From the NCBI RefSeq assembly GCF_013181195.1, contig NZ_SMZP01000007.1:310001-374000 (forward strand): 64,000 nt of DNA, written 5' to 3'. The notes beneath the pieces are model-generated. The model made no database searches and was not told the DNA's origin. It worked only from the letters and a program-made list of their open reading frames with translations. Numbering within the stretch: position 1 is the stretch's first letter; each line of letters begins with the position of its first letter. This document shows positions 17,617-25,527 of this stretch, in pieces. The position numbers and the translations under genes are program-made. The stretch comes from Caulobacter sp. RHG1. GTDB lineage: Bacteria > Pseudomonadota > Alphaproteobacteria > Caulobacterales > Caulobacteraceae.

Positions 17617-18429
17617 ATGACCACGAACCGATTGCCGACCTTCTTTATCTCGCACGGCGGCGGGCCGTGGCCGTGGATGCGCGGTATGGCGCAAGGGCCC
17701 TATGCGAAGCTTGCCGCATCATTGCAACGCATGCCGGCCGAAGCCGGCGGCAAGCCTGCCGCCATCTTGATGATATCGGCGCATTGGGAAGAACCGGTCT
17801 TCACCGTTCAGACCCATCCGGCGCCGCCCATGCTCTACGACTATTATGGCTTCCCCGAAGAGGCCTATCACATCCGTTATGACGCGGCCGGCGCCCCTGC
17901 CCTGGCCAAGCGCGTAACCGAGTTGCTCGGCGCGGCGGGCATCGCGTCGGCTCAGGATCCTGAACGCGGCTACGACCACGGCATGTTTGCCCCGATGGCT
18001 GTCGCCTATCCCCAGGCCGATATGCCCACCGTCCAACTGTCGCTCAGAGCGGGCCTTGATCCGTTGGCGCATGTCCAATTGGGCAGAGCGCTGGCGCCGC
18101 TTCGTGATGAAGGGATCCTGCTGGTCGGCAGCGGACTGAGCTATCACAACCTGCGCAACTTCGGCCCAGGCGCGGCTCAAGCGTCGGGCGCGTTTGATAC
18201 GTGGCTACAAACAACCTTGATGCAGCCGCCAGAACAGCGCCTGCGCGGGCTTCTTGATTGGGAGCGCGCCCCGTCGGCGCGAGCCGCCCACCCTCGCGAG
18301 GAGCATCTTTTGCCGCTGATGGTCGCGCTCGGCGCAGCAGAAGAAGAGATGGCGAACCTCGCCTATCACGAACGGGATTTCATGGGCGGGATTACGGTTT
18401 CCAGTTTCCGGTTCGGCCCCACCGCTTAG
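17617..18429 (+). CDS. DODA-type class III extradiol dioxygenase
   Basis: This 270-residue protein is a YgiD/LigB-like extradiol dioxygenase of the DODA group, which opens catechol rings using a non-haem metal. Metal-binding positions are visible: SHGGG (His13), SAHWE (His56) and YDHGMF (His121), with a fourth conserved His in REEHLLPL near the C-terminus. The cofactor is usually Fe or Zn. Length and order match the family. It starts 31 bases after the exported SnoaL-like protein. The native substrate is unknown. Confidence 0.85.
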   Translation: MTTNRLPTFFISHGGGPWPWMRGMAQGPYAKLAASLQRMPAEAGGKPAAILMISAHWEEPVFTVQTHPAPPMLYDYYGFPEEAYHIRYDAAGAPALAKRVTELLGAAGIASAQDPERGYDHGMFAPMAVAYPQADMPTVQLSLRAGLDPLAHVQLGRALAPLRDEGILLVGSGLSYHNLRNFGPGAAQASGAFDTWLQTTLMQPPEQRLRGLLDWERAPSARAAHPREEHLLPLMVALGAAEEEMANLAYHERDFMGGITVSSFRFGPTA

Positions 18430-18551
18430 TAGAAGAGCCCCGCGTTTCGACGCGCAGCATCGCCACAACCGCACGTTCGCAACGCTCCCCATGAAGCGGC
18501 CGCGCTCGCCGGCGAGGACCCAAGCAGCTGAGAAATGGCGCTTGGGCAGCG

Positions 18552-18577
18552 CCCGGCGAGGATTGGACCTCGCCGGG
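18552..18577 (-). terminator. Hairpin after the DUF4198 gene
   Basis: Perfect arms CCCGGCGAGG and CCTCGCCGGG with a 6-base loop begin 11 bases past the DUF4198 stop. There is no U-tract. Confidence 0.5.
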
Positions 18578-18587
18578 AGCCTTACCG

Positions 18588-19388
18588 CTATTTCTTGACC
18601 AGCGTCAGCGACGCCAGGTTCATCACAAACCGCCCGCCAGCATCCCCCGGGGGCTTCATCACCGCGGCGAAGAGCATCATCGGACCGCTCACGTCGGCAG
18701 GAAGCTCGATCGCCCCCTGCGCGGAGGTGTAGAGATGGCTGCGCACGCCGTCAGACTTGGCGATGACGACCGGGTAGTTCGCGAGCGGCGCACCGTTGGC
18801 CAGCAAAATGAAGCTCTTGGTCGAAGCATCGCTGGCGACGAACTCGACGCTGTGACCCAAAGCCCGCGTCGGGTCGCTCCCGCCTTCGCACTGCTGGACA
18901 CAGACGAAGGACTTGGCAAAGCGGGTGGAGATCGCCTTCAGCACCCGCGGGCGCGGCAGGGCCTCGACCGCTTTGACGGCCGCCGGGTCGACTTGGTACT
19001 CTTCCATGATCCCGCCGATCCGCTCTTCCGGATACTCCACCTCGCGGGGCACGGCGCTCGCCGACAAGATCGCCAGCCCCGGCGCGCCGCCCTTGAAACG
19101 GGTTTTCAGGGATTGCGGACCCAGGCCTTCGACTTCGAAGACGGCCTGCGGGCCGCCGATGACGCCAAGCTGGGCGATGCGCTCAGGCGGCACCGGGTTG
19201 GTCAGGCCAGGGAAGCTGCTGCCGATGGTGACATCGACCGTCAGGACGCTGCCGGGCTCGACCTTGAACTTGGCGGGCATGATGAAGAAGTCATGCGCCG
19301 ATGCGCTCGACGCCAGCAGCGTCGCCAGACAGGCCGCGCCCAGACGCGCCTGGATCTTGGTCGAGATGAGGGAAAATTTGCCGGACAT
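18588..19388 (-). CDS. DUF4198 exported protein
   Basis: DUF4198 proteins are exported and often sit beside TonB receptors or metal-uptake genes; some are proposed to help nickel or cobalt transport. This one has 266 residues, a signal peptide (LGAACLATLLASSASA) and the typical mature start HDFFIMPAKFKVEPGSVLTV, with His as the first mature residue, a possible copper or nickel ligand. Two Cys lie in FVCVQQCEGG. The ATG at 19388 has an AGGAA ribosome-binding site. It begins 35 bases after the TonB receptor, so the two are one operon under the predicted ECF promoter at 22443-22469. Confidence 0.83.
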   Translation of the reverse strand: MSGKFSLISTKIQARLGAACLATLLASSASAHDFFIMPAKFKVEPGSVLTVDVTIGSSFPGLTNPVPPERIAQLGVIGGPQAVFEVEGLGPQSLKTRFKGGAPGLAILSASAVPREVEYPEERIGGIMEEYQVDPAAVKAVEALPRPRVLKAISTRFAKSFVCVQQCEGGSDPTRALGHSVEFVASDASTKSFILLANGAPLANYPVVIAKSDGVRSHLYTSAQGAIELPADVSGPMMLFAAVMKPPGDAGGRFVMNLASLTLVKK

Positions 19389-19423
19389 ATTCGGTATTCC
19401 TGTGTTTCTTGAATAGGTTGGAT

Positions 19424-22390
19424 TTAGAACTTGGCGCTCAGGCCGACGTAGAAGCGCCGCCCGATCAGGTCGTAGGTGGACGGATCGGTGTTGGCGGAGA
19501 TGGCCGGCGTGTAGACCGGCGGTTCCTGGTCGGTGAGGTTGTTCACACCCGCGCGCAGCGAGATCTCGCCAGTGACCTTCCAGGCGCCGTTGAGGTCGAA
19601 GTAGTTCACCGCATCGATGGCCTGAGCCCGATTGTTGAAGTTCTCGACCGCGCCCTGGTAGCGCCACCGCGCGCCGAGGTTCACCGGGCCGTAGAGCCAG
19701 TTCACCGACGACAGCAGCTTCCACTCCGGCAGCGTCAGGCCGAAGGCATTGGAGATGGTGCCTTTGCGATCGGTGAACGCGCCGCCCGGGATGTCCTGGC
19801 GCTGCCACTTCTGCAGCTTGGAGCCAGTAACGTTGAAGGCCAGCGTGCCCCAATCGGGCGCGCCGAGGTCCACCAGGTTCAGGCGCCAGTCGACCTGGAA
19901 GTCGATCCCAGTGGTCTTGAGCGTGCCGAGATTGGCGTTGGTCTCGAAGGTGTTGATGATCTGACCCGAGTTGGGGTCGCGGCTGAACAGCTGGCAGAAG
20001 AAGTTGTTCTGGTCGTAGGTCGGGTTGGAGACACCGTCCTGATTGAAGCAGCGCCGCAGCTGTTCGGTTACCGACACCGTGCCGACCACCTGCTTGATGC
20101 TGATGTCGTAGTAGTCGATCGACCCCGACAGATGGCCAAGCCACGGACTGGCGAACTGCGACTGCCACGAGACGCCGACCGTGAACGAGTCGGCGGTCTC
20201 TTCGCGCAGGTTGGGATTGCCGCCGGTCAGGCCCGAGACCTGGGAGTTGGAGAAGGTGAAGCCGTCGATGACCTGCCCCGGCACGTTCTGGGCCAGACAC
20301 AGGGTCCGGACCGAGGCCGCGCCGTTCGCGCCAGGCGCGCGATAGGAGCCGCGAACATCGCAAGGATCGCCTGAGAACTGGCGCGCGCCCGTCGAGGAGA
20401 CCGGCACGCCGATCGAAGGGAACGACAGGTTCTGAGGACCAAACAGCTCGCCGATGGAGGGCGCGCGAACCGCGCGCTGGACGCCGCCGCGCACCCGAAG
20501 ACGCTCGACGATCTCCCAGCTGGCGTCGGCCTTGTAGGATTGCACCCCGCCGATGGAGTCGTATTTGGAGACGCGATAGCCCAGATTGGTCTCCAGGCGG
20601 TGGACGAACGGCAAATCCCGCAGCAGCGGGATCAGAACTTCGCCATAGCCCTCATAGACGCTGTCCGAACCGGCGAGCGGCTGGGCCGAGTTGCCGGCCA
20701 GTTCCGGGCCCGTGACGCCGTTGAGCGTGAAGGTGGCCAGCAACAAAGCGTCGGGAACGAGCTTATAGTTCTGCTCGCGATAGGTCCCGCCCAGAGCCAG
20801 GCGGACCTGCCCGGCCGGCAGATCAAAGACCCCGCCCTGCAGGTTGGCCTCGAAGACCCGCTGGTCGTTGACCGTCGTGTTCTTGGCGATGCGGCTGATG
20901 TAGTTGATGCACGAAGCGCTGAGCGTGGTTTCGCCGAACGGGTTGAAGCCCCCCGCGCAAAGCGAATTGCCGCCGTCGCTGGCGTCCAGCAGACGCTGTG
21001 TGGCTGAGCGCGACAGATAGCCGGTATAGGTGGTGCCGTCGTCGACGCGGCCATACGAGAAGTAGGCGTCATAGGTCCAGTCGCCCAGACCCTTCAGGTC
21101 GCCGCGAAGCCCCGTGGTGATCTGATAGACGTTGTAGTTCTCGGTCTGCTGACGCGGGCCAAGGATGTTGAAGCGCTTGTCGAGACGGAACGAGCCGGTG
21201 GGATCGGGCCTGGAGTTGAGGACCCCGCGCAGCTCGGCCGAAATGAAGGGATTGGTCGACGGGACGCGGAAGCCGGTCGTCGGGCCGGTCGCGGGGTTGG
21301 GCGCCAGCAGGTTGCCGCTCTCGTACTGCGAGAACATGAAGTCGGCATAGGCTTCGATCGACGAATTGATCTCGTAGCTCGCCGCGCCGTACACGTTGTA
21401 GCGGGTCTGCGGGATGATCAGATAGTTCTGCGGCCCGGTGTTGTAGGTAAAGTCGGTCTGCTGCAGCGGCCCGGGCATGCGGAAGCCCTCGTAGTCGATG
21501 CCGCCGGGGCTGATGTAGTCGCGCGCGCCCTGGTAGGCGAACAGCGTGCCGTTGTTGTTGAAGCCGAAGGTGTTGCCTCGGGCCGCGCCAGGAACCGCCG
21601 CGCTGATGGCCGCGGCGCTTGGCAGGTTGGTGGCGTCAAAGACCGTCGAGCCCAGCGGCGAGGTGCCCGCGAAACCCGAGATCGACGGCGAACGGCGCGC
21701 GGCGTTGAACACGCTGTCGCGTTCGGAATAGCTGAGCGACAGCGCCGCCCGGCCCCGGCCCTCGGCGATCGGGCCGCCCATCGTCAGGCTGACGGCCGTG
21801 GTCGCCGCGTCGTTGCGGCTCGACTGGCCGTACTGCAGATCCAGTTGCACGCCCTCGAACCTGTCGTTGACCAGGAAGTTCAGAACGCCTGCCACCGCGT
21901 CCGAGCCGTAGGTGGAAGACGCCCCGCCCGTGATCGTCTCGATCGACGAGATCAGCGGCGTGGGCAGCAGGTTCAGGTCGACCACGGAAGAGGCGTTGGA
22001 CGGCACCACCCGGCGGCCGTTCAGCAACACCAGCGTCCGCACCGTGCCCAGGCCGCGCAGTTGCACGTTCGCCTGGCCGCCGGAATTGGGGTTGTTGGAG
22101 GCCGCGTTCGCTGCCGGCGTGAACTGCGGCAGATCATTGATCAGGCTTTCGATATTGATCGAGCCCGTCGCCTGAAAGTCCTCCTGGGTCACGGTGACGA
22201 TCGGGCTGTTGGCGGCGTAGTCCTTGCGGGCGATGCGCGAGCCGGTGACGATGATCTCGTCGATCCGAGCGGGCTCATCCTGGGTTTGCGCGATCGCCGG
22301 AGCGGCCATCAGGCTGGTGGAGGTGACGATCGCCAAGCCGGCGATGACGGAGGTGCCAAAGAGTCGGCAACGAAAAGTGGTGTCGGCCAA
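19424..22390 (-). CDS. TonB-dependent outer-membrane receptor (metal-regulon member)
   Basis: This large TonB-dependent receptor of 988 residues transports an unknown substrate across the outer membrane. The mature N-terminus has the TonB box-like DEIIVTGSRIARKDY, then a plug domain (PIVTVTQEDFQ, RGLGTVRTLVLLNGRRV, GSDAVAGVLNFL), and ends in a typical beta-barrel C-terminus YVGLSAKF. The frame stays open to 22519, but the only plausible start is TTG at 22390, just ahead of CRLFGTSVIAGLAIVTSTS, the signal peptide. DUF4198 follows in the same operon. A predicted ECF promoter lies 53 bases upstream. A role in metal or metal-chelate traffic is inferred from DUF4198 and the regulon. Confidence 0.85.
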   Translation of the reverse strand: MADTTFRCRLFGTSVIAGLAIVTSTSLMAAPAIAQTQDEPARIDEIIVTGSRIARKDYAANSPIVTVTQEDFQATGSINIESLINDLPQFTPAANAASNNPNSGGQANVQLRGLGTVRTLVLLNGRRVVPSNASSVVDLNLLPTPLISSIETITGGASSTYGSDAVAGVLNFLVNDRFEGVQLDLQYGQSSRNDAATTAVSLTMGGPIAEGRGRAALSLSYSERDSVFNAARRSPSISGFAGTSPLGSTVFDATNLPSAAAISAAVPGAARGNTFGFNNNGTLFAYQGARDYISPGGIDYEGFRMPGPLQQTDFTYNTGPQNYLIIPQTRYNVYGAASYEINSSIEAYADFMFSQYESGNLLAPNPATGPTTGFRVPSTNPFISAELRGVLNSRPDPTGSFRLDKRFNILGPRQQTENYNVYQITTGLRGDLKGLGDWTYDAYFSYGRVDDGTTYTGYLSRSATQRLLDASDGGNSLCAGGFNPFGETTLSASCINYISRIAKNTTVNDQRVFEANLQGGVFDLPAGQVRLALGGTYREQNYKLVPDALLLATFTLNGVTGPELAGNSAQPLAGSDSVYEGYGEVLIPLLRDLPFVHRLETNLGYRVSKYDSIGGVQSYKADASWEIVERLRVRGGVQRAVRAPSIGELFGPQNLSFPSIGVPVSSTGARQFSGDPCDVRGSYRAPGANGAASVRTLCLAQNVPGQVIDGFTFSNSQVSGLTGGNPNLREETADSFTVGVSWQSQFASPWLGHLSGSIDYYDISIKQVVGTVSVTEQLRRCFNQDGVSNPTYDQNNFFCQLFSRDPNSGQIINTFETNANLGTLKTTGIDFQVDWRLNLVDLGAPDWGTLAFNVTGSKLQKWQRQDIPGGAFTDRKGTISNAFGLTLPEWKLLSSVNWLYGPVNLGARWRYQGAVENFNNRAQAIDAVNYFDLNGAWKVTGEISLRAGVNNLTDQEPPVYTPAISANTDPSTYDLIGRRFYVGLSAKF

Positions 22391-22442
22391 AATGCTGTTC
22401 TCACGATCTGGATTTGGGCCAAATTGCGCCCCCCTAAATCGC

Positions 22443-22469
22443 GTACGCAGCGGCAAGAGCTTACCCCTC
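22443..22469 (-). promoter_or_regulatory. Predicted ECF promoter for the TonB-DUF4198 operon
   Basis: On the minus strand: GAGGGG (22469-22464), 16 bases, CGTAC (22447-22443), 53 bases before the TTG start. Confidence 0.6.
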
Positions 22470-22657
22470 AGCCCTCGGTTCTCGATCCAAAGCCGCCCTG
22501 ACCAAGCCGTATCGAGCATCTAAAATTGCCGTTTTCCACGGCACGAATGGCCAAACTAGGGGCTGCCCGCGCCAGGGTTGCAGCGTAAGCTGCATCACGC
22601 GGATCAGCCCCCCGGAAGGCCGATCTGGCCGCGCTCAGAGGCCCCTCGCCCCGCGCT

Positions 22658-22683
22658 GAGGGATTGCCCAGGTTGGCGCGTAT
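22658..22683 (+). promoter_or_regulatory. Predicted ECF promoter for a copper P-type ATPase
   Basis: GAGGGA (22658-22663), 15 bases, CGTAT (22679-22683), 37 bases before the GTG start. It supports that start over the upstream in-frame ATG at 22664, which lies inside the promoter. Confidence 0.62.
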
Positions 22684-22720
22684 TCACCCTCAAGATCGAT
22701 CGTGTCGGGAGCAAGCGAGC

Positions 22721-24907
22721 GTGAACGGGCATATGCACGAGCATCACGGGCATGACGCGCTCGCCCAGAGCGCCCCCTCGCCCGCCCCGCGACGGGAAGG
22801 CCTGGTTTATACCTGTCCTATGCACCCGGAAATCCGCCGGGACGCGCCAGGCGCCTGCCCGATCTGCGGCATGGCGCTCGAGCCGATGACGGTGACGGCG
22901 CAGGCGCAACCCAATCCCGAACTGCGGGACATGACCTGGCGCTTTTGGATCGCGCTTGTCCTGACGCTCCCCGTGTTCGTCCTGGAAATGGCCCCGCACA
23001 TGGGCCTGATGCTGGTGCACCTACCGCCGAGCGTGTCGGCTTGGGTCCAGTTGCTCCTGTCCTCGCCCGTGGTCCTGGGCTGTGGCTGGCCGTTTTTCGA
23101 GCGTGGCGCCCGCTCGATCCTGACGCGTCAGCTCAACATGTTCACCCTGATCGCCATGGGGATCGGCGTGGCCTGGGGCTACAGCCTCACCGCCACCCTG
23201 GCGCCGCAGATCTTCCCCGAGGCATTCCGTGGGGCCGATGGCTCGACGCCGATCTATTTCGAGGCTGCCTCGGTCATCACCGTCCTGGTGCTTCTGGGCC
23301 AGGTCCTGGAACTGCGCGCGCGCGAGAACACCTCCGGCGCTATCCGAGCGCTCCTGGACCTGACGCCCAAGACCGCGCGCCGCCTGTTTGACGGAGAGGA
23401 TTTCGAGATCCCGATCGAAGAAATCCAGCCAGGCTTCAACCTCCAGGTTCGCCCCGGCGAGAAGATCCCGGTCGATGGCCGGGTGCTGATGGGCCAGGCG
23501 CTGGTCGACGAGTCTCTGGTCACCGGCGAGTCGATGCCGGTGACCAAGACGCCGGGCGACACCGTCATCGGCGGCTCACTCAACAAGACCGGCGCGTTCC
23601 TGATGATCGCCGACAAGGTCGGCTCCGACACCCTGCTGGCCCAGATCGTCGCCATGGTGGCCCAGGCCCAGCGTAGCCGCGCGCCGATCCAGCGCATGGC
23701 CGACCGGGTGTCGGGCTGGTTCGTACCAGCGGTGATCGCCGCCGCGCTTGCGGCCTTCCTCGTCTGGAGCCTGATCGGCCCGCCGCCACGCCTGGCCTTC
23801 GCGCTGGTGGCGGCTGTTTCGGTGCTGATCATCGCCTGCCCCTGCGCCCTGGGCCTGGCCACGCCGATCTCGATCATGGTTGGGGTTGGCCGCGGCGCGC
23901 GCGCCGGCGTGCTGATCAAGAACGCCGAGGCGCTGGAGCGCTTCGAAACCATCGACACCCTGGTGGTCGACAAGACCGGCACCCTGACCGAGGGACGGCC
24001 AGCGCTCACCGCCATCCACCTGGCCGAAGGCTTTGCCCAGGACGAAGTCCTGCGCCTGGCCGCCAGTCTCGAGCGCGCCAGCGAGCATCCCCTGGGAGAT
24101 GCGATCCTGCGCGCCGCCGCAGCCAAGGACCTGCCGCTGAGCCATCCTCAGGGCTTTGACTCTCCGCTTGGCAAAGGCGTCACCGGCAAGGTCGACGGCC
24201 GCGCCCTCATCATCGGTTCGGCGCGGTTCCTGGACGAGCAAGGCCTTGCCCCGGGCGCGCTGGCGGACATCGCCGAGACCCTGCGCCAGGACGGCGCCAC
24301 GGCGATCTATGTCGCGATCGACGCGCGTCCGGCCGCCGTCCTGGCCATCGCCGATCCGATCAAGCCGACCACGGCCAAGGCGGTCCAGACGCTGCAGGCC
24401 CAAGGCGTTCGGGTCGTCATGCTGACCGGCGACAACCGCACAACCGCACTGGCCGTGGCCAGCAAGCTTGGCATCCAGGAGGTCGAGGCCGACGTCCTGC
24501 CGCACGAAAAAGCCCAGGTCGTCGAGCGATTGCGCCGCGAGGGCCGCAAGGTCGCCATGGCCGGCGACGGCGTCAACGACGCCCCAGCGCTCGCCGCCGC
24601 CGAAGTCGGGATCGCCATGGGCGCGGGCTCGGACGTGGCCATCGAAAGCGCAGGCGTGACCCTGCTGCATGGCGACCTGCAGGGCCTGGTCAAGGCGCGG
24701 CGACTGTCACGCGCGGTGATGGGCAATATCCGCCAGAACCTGTTCTTCGCCTTTGCCTACAACGTCGCCGGCATCCCTATCGCCGCGGGCGTGCTCTATC
24801 CGACCTTCGGCTGGCTGCTGTCGCCGGCCATCGCCGCGGCGGCCATGGCGCTCTCGTCGGTCAGCGTCATCGGCAACGCCCTGCGGCTGCGCGCGATCCG
24901 CCTCTGA
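22721..24907 (+). CDS. Copper-type P1B ATPase with N-terminal zinc-ribbon-like domain
   Basis: This inner-membrane P1B ATPase has 728 residues and probably exports copper or silver. Instead of HMA domains it has a His-rich N-terminus (HMHEHHGHD) and a heavy-metal-binding ribbon with CPMHPEIR and CPICGM (about residues 27-50). The ion-pathway motif CPC is at about 373-375, the TGES loop precedes it, the phosphorylation site DKTGTLTEG starts at about 417, HP is in SEHPLGDA, and GDGVNDAPALA is the hinge. The GTG start has a GGGAGC ribosome-binding site. Distinct from the two-HMA ATPase at 39231. It lies under a predicted ECF promoter. Confidence 0.9.
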   Translation: MNGHMHEHHGHDALAQSAPSPAPRREGLVYTCPMHPEIRRDAPGACPICGMALEPMTVTAQAQPNPELRDMTWRFWIALVLTLPVFVLEMAPHMGLMLVHLPPSVSAWVQLLLSSPVVLGCGWPFFERGARSILTRQLNMFTLIAMGIGVAWGYSLTATLAPQIFPEAFRGADGSTPIYFEAASVITVLVLLGQVLELRARENTSGAIRALLDLTPKTARRLFDGEDFEIPIEEIQPGFNLQVRPGEKIPVDGRVLMGQALVDESLVTGESMPVTKTPGDTVIGGSLNKTGAFLMIADKVGSDTLLAQIVAMVAQAQRSRAPIQRMADRVSGWFVPAVIAAALAAFLVWSLIGPPPRLAFALVAAVSVLIIACPCALGLATPISIMVGVGRGARAGVLIKNAEALERFETIDTLVVDKTGTLTEGRPALTAIHLAEGFAQDEVLRLAASLERASEHPLGDAILRAAAAKDLPLSHPQGFDSPLGKGVTGKVDGRALIIGSARFLDEQGLAPGALADIAETLRQDGATAIYVAIDARPAAVLAIADPIKPTTAKAVQTLQAQGVRVVMLTGDNRTTALAVASKLGIQEVEADVLPHEKAQVVERLRREGRKVAMAGDGVNDAPALAAAEVGIAMGAGSDVAIESAGVTLLHGDLQGLVKARRLSRAVMGNIRQNLFFAFAYNVAGIPIAAGVLYPTFGWLLSPAIAAAAMALSSVSVIGNALRLRAIRL

Positions 24908-24984
24908 ACTCAACCGCGGTCAGTCAGCCGAGGGGCCTCTTACGACACGGCTCGCTATCCAGAACGCGACACGCGATTTTTTTT

Positions 24985-25010
24985 GAGGGGTATTTGAGCG
25001 CGCTGCGTAT
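24985..25010 (+). promoter_or_regulatory. Predicted ECF promoter with no gene immediately downstream
   Basis: GAGGGG (24985-24990), 15 bases, CGTAT (25006-25010). It is a full match to the pattern, but the next gene begins more than 500 bases on. Confidence 0.55.
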
Positions 25011-25016
25011 CCCAAC

Positions 25017-25107
25017 TGAAGAGCATGGATGCGCGGCGACGCCCATAAGGTTCACCCCGCGCTCATTTAGATATAAATCCGACTCAGCGTTGAATTAATT
25101 CAACGCT
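25017..25107 (+). ncRNA. Possible small RNA behind the orphan promoter
   Basis: Transcription from the promoter at 24985-25010 would start near 25017. A stem with arms AGCGTTGAATT and its complement (25086-25107) would end a transcript of about 90 bases. The only open frame is a 7-codon ATG frame. The U-tract of a standard terminator is missing, so this is speculative. Confidence 0.22.
25086..25107. repeat. Perfect 22-base palindrome
   Basis: Arms AGCGTTGAATT and AATTCAACGCT are fully complementary with no spacer. It could be a regulator site or, as RNA, a hairpin. Confidence 0.6.
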
Positions 25108-25422
25108 CGATATGTCATGCTTAATTGATGCTCCCAGAAATCTCTCAAATCGGTATAATATTTGAATCCTCGTTCTAGGATTGTCGAATCGATACTGATC
25201 AATCAGCGCTTTATTTTGCGATTAGACTCCAATCACTAGCGACTGAAATTGTAGGCGCCAAACTACCCACCGAGCGAATAATTAGATTTACGAAAAATAA
25301 CCGTTACGTGACGAAAATATTCTGAAATTCGACATTATTTTCCGAAAACTGGCCATTTTTACGCAACCTCCCACCGCAGAAGCACGATCACTCGCACGAA
25401 TCCACCCAAACAAGCGCGCCAA

Positions 25423-25436
25423 TATGTATATACATA
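25423..25436. promoter_or_regulatory. HutC-type operator upstream of the TonB-PepSY operon
   Basis: TATGTATATACATA is a perfect 14-base palindrome containing TGTATATACA, the core known for HutC-family repressors. It sits 92 bases before the TonB receptor ATG, and the operon's last gene encodes a HutC-like regulator. Confidence 0.55.
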
Positions 25437-25527
25437 GCTTGACGTTGCGACCGGCGGTTCCCGAGCATGCCCCTCAAGACGCCCTGGTCGGGGCGGGATC
25501 GGACACACACACGAGGGGGATCACTCG

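Larger units (their letters stand above)
24908..25527. other. AT-rich intergenic region with regulatory elements
   Basis: This 620-base gap holds no gene I can support. Its elements are an 8-T run (24977-24984) just after the ATPase, a complete ECF-type promoter (24985-25010), a perfect 22-base palindrome (25086-25107), about 300 bases of AT-rich sequence, and a palindrome at 25423-25436 that looks like a HutC-type operator for the next operon. Confidence 0.6.
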
